A stretch of 64,000 nt of DNA from Utricularia gibba (Eukaryota > Streptophyta > Magnoliopsida > Lamiales > Lentibulariaceae), in contig NEEC01000004.1 of NCBI GenBank assembly GCA_002189035.1, positions 2,418,001 through 2,482,000 on the forward strand, in the 5' to 3' direction. Both the position numbers and the translations under genes were made by a program. The notes beneath the pieces are model-generated. The model saw nothing but the letters and a program-made list of their open reading frames with translations. It had not been told where the DNA came from and searched no databases. This document shows, one piece after another, positions 59,120 through 64,000 of this stretch; position 1 is the stretch's first letter; each line of letters begins with the position of its first letter.

Positions 59120-61592
59120 GTACTAAGTCAATCATTGATGTATTTCATACCAATAGATTCTATATGCGTCTCATAACAATGGAAGTATCTTTGTAAGTGG
59201 ATCTGTTATATTCACCTTTGTGTTCACTTTCTCAATTCTGACATTGCCTCTATCAATGATCTCTCCTGATCACATGGTGATGACACACGAATTTTCCTAT
59301 TATTAGAATAAGAAAATTATACTTTTGAATCATGTTTTGAGTGTTTATCTTATAGTTTTTAGTATTTTTACAAAATTTTAGGACATAATGTGATTTTATA
59401 TATTAATAGGCTAAATCCTTTGATTTAGCATATCTCATGTTATTAACATTTTTTCTAGTCCAACAAAAGTTCTAAAATCAGTGAGGAGACATGAATTTTG
59501 TGCATGTAGAGATTTGGAAGAATGGGGAGCATTAAAAGAGGAGACATAATGCACTATTTTGCCGTCCACAGTCTGCAGGTTAAGGCCAGGAACAGTGCAA
59601 TAGAGTAAAGGAGGGGAGATATTTTTCTAAAGAGTGGGGAGAATGCGTAGTGAAGAGGGGAACACATGAGGGGGTTTCTCCCCTAACCCCAACACGACGA
59701 GTATTGAACCAGGAGAGGAGAAAAAGAACTTTATCCTCAAAAACAGCACAAGAGCCTAGTCCAGTGCTACTGTTCCGGCCCGGGAACAGTAGCAGATGGA
59801 AACCAGAACTCTTACTACTTTATTTTCGTTTCTTGATATTTTTCAGTTTCTGCAGCCAATTTTTTCACGATGTTCTTGATATTTTTGTTGCTTTATATTA
59901 ATGCTATCATGTTTTACCTTCAAAGTATGATTAGCTAAAGTCTTAGGGGTGTCTTAAGGTGAAGTATGATGATGTATGATTAGAGTTAATAATGAAATTT
60001 ATGTTTGTTTCTTAGCTCTTATTTCTATCAATCCATAGATAGACCTAAGAAGGGGAATAAGTAGCTTCACAACTTAGATGCTTGATTTAGAGGTGGATCA
60101 ACAAATCAAGGTAGGAGCAGTAGGTGTTAGTTCATGGTAGAACTAGTAGAACCGAATATACCTAGTTCTATATGCTTTGAATGCGGATAGACCTAATTGC
60201 AATGTTGGTTATGATATTTGAGACTAGCTTAGCCAAAAATATGATGAATGACCTGGGTAGACTTAGGTTATTTGAAGTTGTGAGTGTAGTAACATGGTAA
60301 ATTAAATGAGGCATCTTAGCATAGCACCACCTGTAGATCTTTAAGGTATCTTCGTGTTATTATGAGTTAGAACTAGTACTTATTACCTTTTGCATTGAAA
60401 CTTGATTCCGTTTACTGAACTTTCTTGCCACTGCTAGTCCAAGCTTAGACTAAGATCTACTATTATTCTGAATCATGCATTTACTAAAACACTTAGCAAG
60501 CACAAGCTCTTTGTGATTGACCCTGATACCCACTATACAAGTTTTCCAAATTTGTATTTTGTTTAGATTAGGGATTATAAATTTATTTGATAACGAAATT
60601 TCTGTTTTTACAACGACATTAGGAAATTTCCGTTTATCACATGGTAGTGTCAAAGCATGTGTTTCAATTTCTGATGTGACCAAGGCACCTTAGCATTTGA
60701 AATCACCCCAGCGTTATCGCAATACAGGAGTTTAGGATCCTCAACATTTGGGAATACTCTCAAATCGATGATAAACTTCTTAATCCAAACAGTTTCTTTC
60801 GTAGCATCACTTGCGGCAATGTACTCTGCTTCCATTATTGAATCATTAATCGTTTCTTGCTTAGAACTCTTCTAAGTGACTGCACCTCCAATCATTGTGA
60901 ATAGGTATCCTAACTTAGACTTCAAGTTATCATGATCATACTAGAAACTTGCATTAATATTTCCTTCCACTTGGAGATCTTTACCACAATTAATCAAGAA
61001 CATGTCTTTTGTCCTTCTCAAATAATTAAGAATGCTCTTGACTACAGTCCAATGATCCATTTCAGGGTTCAACTGATATCTGGTTGGAACGCTTAAAACA
61101 TATGACACATATGATTTATTACACAACATAGCATACATTATTAACCCAATAGTAGAAGCATATGAGATTCGAGTCATCTGATCCCTTTCTTCTTCTGTTT
61201 TAGGGCACATTGATTTTGAAAGTGTCTTATGTGTCATGGGTAATAAACTTCTCTTAGAATCAACCATGTTAAATCTCTTTAACACTTTATTAATATAGGT
61301 CAATTGTGATAATCTAATAAGTTTTTTTGATCTATCTCTATAGATCTTTATGCCCAATATATAAGCCACATTTCCAAGATTTTTTATTGAAGAGCTCTTG
61401 ATTAACTAGTTTTTTACTGATTGCAGTGTTGCAACATCATTTCCCATTACTAATATGTCATCCACATATAGTATGAAAAATACAGTTACGAAGTCATCTA
61501 CCTTCTTGTATACACAAGGTTCATCTTCATTTTGAGACAAACCAAACTCTTTGATTGTCTCATCAAATTTGATGTTCCAGCTTCATGAAGCT
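59120..61592 (-). pseudogene. Copia RT-RNase H, interrupted by a solo LTR
   Basis: From right to left: NIKFDETIKEFGLSQNEDEP near 61590, then FILYVDDILVMGND (the RT YVDD active-site block) near 61470, AYILGIKIYRDRSKKLIRLS at 61320-61369, and the RT thumb and RNase H approach to 60941. KMEAEYIAASDATKETVWIK and LYCDNAGVIS lie at 60680-60835. The end of RNase H resumes left of the solo LTR as EIIDRGNVRIEKVN...IADPLTK near 59210-59265. Stops and small frame changes occur throughout, so the element cannot move by itself. Confidence 0.85.
59278..60639 (+). mobile_element. Solo LTR 'G', perfect CATGG target duplication
   Basis: The 1362-bp element starts TGATGACACACG and ends CCGTTTATCA. It is flanked by CATGG at 59273-59277 and 60640-60644. 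Removing it rejoins the copia RNase H reading on the minus strand. A 12-bp-arm hairpin at 59765-59794 (TGCTACTGTTCC... with a GC-rich loop) is a local feature. The phrase TTTGTGATTGACCC near its right end resembles the 3' part of Athila/Tat LTRs. Open frames such as 59650-59901 are internal and non-genic. Confidence 0.85.
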
Positions 61593-63565
61593 TAATATGC
61601 CAAATAGGTAAGATTACCATACGGCCCTTTGGAAAACGGACCTGGATCAGCACTCAGAAACTAGATCTAATCCACATTGACGTGTGTGGTCCCATGAAGG
61701 TCTCTACCTTGCTGAAAACAGGTATTTTCTAATTTTTTTGGATGACTACACAAAATATTGTTGGATATTCATTATTCCCAACAGGTTAGAAGTGGTAAAT
61801 TGCTTTTTCCATCAAAAGTGGGAGTTTGTGAAATCTGCCAAATAGGTAAGATTACCAAACTCCCACTTTTGATATGCTGCAGAAGGATCCACTGAAGGTG
61901 ATGGTTAATCCTTTTGATATAAGCTGTCCAACACTGAGAAGATTATGTGTAGCTTTAGGTACATAGTACACGTCTTGAATCTTCAGTGTGTAGTCACATG
62001 TCTCCAACTGTACTGTTCCAATTCCATGCACTTTTATCAACCGTCCATCAGCTACTTCTATTTGTTTCCTGGACAGTGGCTCATAGCTTATGAAAGTGTC
62101 AAATTGATGAGTTAAGTGATTGCTACATCCACTGTCTATGAGCCACATTTGTTTGTTTGTAGTATTATTCGTAGTTGAGAGTATGCTGTCTTTGCACGGT
62201 ATGTAGATGTCAACGACTTCCTTAGCATCAAAGAAGTAGCATACAGAGTTTAGTGCAGTGGGATTTGGTTCTTTCTTGTCACTGCTGCTTTTTATGAACT
62301 TTTCTTCATATCTTTTCTTGCATACCCTCTCGATGTGGCCCTTTTCTTTGCAGAAATTGCAGATCTTGTCTGGATGATAGAAGTAGTTTGAGACTGGATG
62401 GTTCTTCTGCTTGTAGTAAGGACATTCAGGGTATGTTCCTTTCTTTTTAGCTCTTCTGTGAAACTTTGCTTGAAAGGCTTGTTCAGTTTCGTCCTGGGCT
62501 CCATATGTCTTCTAGACTTGCTCAAAATTGTAGAGTGAATCCAGTAATTTTTCATAGTTGTATGTGGTGAGAAGGCCAGTTGTGGACAGTGTTCCAATAC
62601 ATGCTTTGAACTGCTTTCCCACACACTTGAGAATTTTGTCTTTGACTCTTCCATCGTCGACTGGCTGCCCTAGTTTCTTTAAGCGCTTCACAACAGCACT
62701 CATAGAGGTTGTTAGCTCGGTGATGGACTGACCTGGCTTCAGACTAAAATTGTCAAGAGTGTGCCACTGCTTTGCTATCTCCTTTTGTCGCCTTTCTGTT
62801 GTCATTGCATAATTTGTTGCAAGAGCATTCCAGGCTTTCTTGGGAGATCTACAGCCCAAGATGAGGTCATATGCCTCATCGGTAACAGCCAATGTGAGCG
62901 CGTGCATTGCCTTCTTTCTTTTCTTTCTGTACTTCTTTTCTGCTGCAGTTTCCATGTCTGAAGAGGAAGATTTTCTATCTTTTGATTGAGCCGTATCTGC
63001 CTGCTCTGTTTCTTCATTTTCTTCAAACAGGTCCCAGAGATCCAGATTGTCTAAGTGGACTGACATTTTGTCCGCCCACGCATCATAATCGCCTTTTCCA
63101 TCAAAAGTGGGAGGAGGAATGAAGTAAGCTGAGGTCATGATGGTGAAGTGTAGAAGGTAGATGGGATGTTTGGGACAGAACTTGGGTATATGTTTACGGT
63201 TTCTCAAAGAGATCCCACAGCTGTCACCATGTAGAATATCTGTAGCTCACTATCTAGGAGCCTTAGTGCTTTGAGAGACTTGGAATGAACGTGAGAGAGT
63301 TTTACTGAACTAGTTCAATGCAAGTATGTACAATTGTTTGTGTTGTCTTGTATTAATAGATAGTTTTTGACCGTTGCTCGTAGGTGTAGATGCTCATCAT
63401 TGTGGCAGGTTATCGTTGACATAGTTGGCCAGTCAGCTTTGATTCTCTTCAGATCCAACTTGGGCCGGTTTGGTGTGAGCCCAGGCATACTTTACTTTTA
63501 TTGTCGGATGGGCTCGTATTCAACCCATTTGTGTGTTCAGTCTTGTAAGCCTCCCGCGAGCTCTG
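61593..63565 (-). mobile_element. Second, rearranged copia element nested in copia RT
   Basis: It separates two parts of the host element's RT (61592 and 63566 onward). From right to left: an LTR starting near 63230; a primer-binding-like site (TGGTGACAG) at 63221-63229; gag from ATG 63138 (PPPTFDGKGDYDAWADKM) to about 62512; a zinc knuckle ICNFCKEKGHIERVC near 62330-62370; and a protease region with WLIDSGCSNHLTHQFDTF at 62090-62148, ending in KATHNLLSVGQL near 61930. To the left of 61850 the orientation flips: 61593-61840 encodes integrase on the plus strand (CQIGKITIRPF, IHIDVCGPMK, FLDDYTKYCW). Pol beyond integrase is absent. Gag has frame changes. Confidence 0.75.
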
Positions 63566-64000
63566 TTCCTCAACTAAATTTCCATTTAGGAAAGCTATTT
63601 TCACATCCATGTGCCATATCTCATAATCAAAATAAGCTACAATGAAGCAAAATTCGAATGGACTTCAGCATAGCAACAAGTGAGAAGGTTTCGACATAAT
63701 CAACACCTTATTTTTGACGATACCCTATTACCATATTTCATGACAAGGTTACGTTGTTGGACTGATCTTCAGACATGAAGCATACTTGGTACATTTGACA
63801 AGTCAGATTGCTTTGGTTGATTGCTTACTGATACATTACCAACTTATGGGATACAATTTTGAGATGGTGAGCTCATATTACCTTTTGAGTCACCCACTGG
63901 TGTCTCTATAGATGATGTTGGCTCATTCTCAACCATCTCTTCAAATTCAAACCGACTCCCACTTGCTTCTTTGAAAAGAAACTCTTTCTCTAGAAAGACA
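63566..64000 (-). pseudogene. Copia integrase-RT linker and start of RT, runs off the window
   Basis: On the minus strand from the right edge: FLEKEFLFKEASGSRFEFEE, the linker typical after copia integrase, then GDSKGNMSS, then an RT start with VETFSLVAMLKSIRILL and EIWHMDVK.AFLNGN near 63570-63650. This is the upstream half of the RT at 60941-61592. About 30 residues are missing at the junction, so the nested insertion came with a deletion. The 5' part of the element lies outside the window. Confidence 0.8.

Noticed and set aside
1-64000. CRISPR arrays, bacterial operons, riboswitches, rRNA or tRNA genes
   Set aside because: None is visible. The window is plant nuclear DNA, and no regularly spaced identical repeats or conserved RNA cores were found.

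Overview
This is nuclear DNA of a flowering plant, most likely a eudicot. The evidence is AT-rich intergenic DNA, GT-AG introns, plant-only gene families (filament-like plant protein, GLR channel, HVA22, AHL, WEB) and several generations of Ty1/copia, Ty3/gypsy-type and hAT elements. The species cannot be named from the sequence. I joined exons by hand from splice signals, reading frame and remembered family architecture. No search was run.

Eight host genes are supported. (1) A filament-like plant protein gene (+, 3706-7104), whose last exon changes frame twice. (2) An ionotropic glutamate-receptor-like channel (-, 17014-20276, five exons, 886 aa). (3) A membrane-anchored GH9 endoglucanase (-, 36537-38510, five exons, 519 aa). 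(4) A multipass membrane protein that faintly resembles INSIG (+, 38916-40182). (5) An HVA22-like protein (+, 41024-42442). (6) An E2F transcription factor with a C-terminal pocket-binding motif (-, 42683-45653, 13 exons in my model). (7) A short WEB-family coiled-coil protein (-, 53177-53826). (8) An AT-hook/PPC (AHL) DNA-binding protein (-, 54663-56699). Genes 3 to 6 form a compact island at 36.5-45.9 kb. The endoglucanase and the INSIG-like gene diverge from a 405-bp spacer, and HVA22 and E2F converge with 240 bp between their stop codons.

The rest is mostly mobile DNA. Between 8 and 15 kb lie two opposed copia relics and two solo LTRs, one of which carries a third LTR. From 22.0 to 30.3 kb there is one old copia insertion whose two LTRs were each later split: the left by an AT-rich insert that itself carries a solo LTR, the right by a decayed hAT transposase gene. 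At 48.2-50.6 kb there are two more solo LTRs. From 57.6 kb to the window end there is a minus-strand copia element interrupted by a solo LTR and by a second, rearranged copia element. I count seven solo LTRs with TG...CA ends, six of them with a perfect or near-perfect 5-bp target duplication, and no full-length Ty3-type element. Degenerate tandem arrays of about 65-70 bp occur at three separate sites.

I found no previously undescribed multi-gene system. The most unusual structures are a recent near-perfect palindrome at 21284-21517, about 1 kb upstream of the glutamate-receptor start, and the two frame changes in the FPP gene, each at or near a run of four C.
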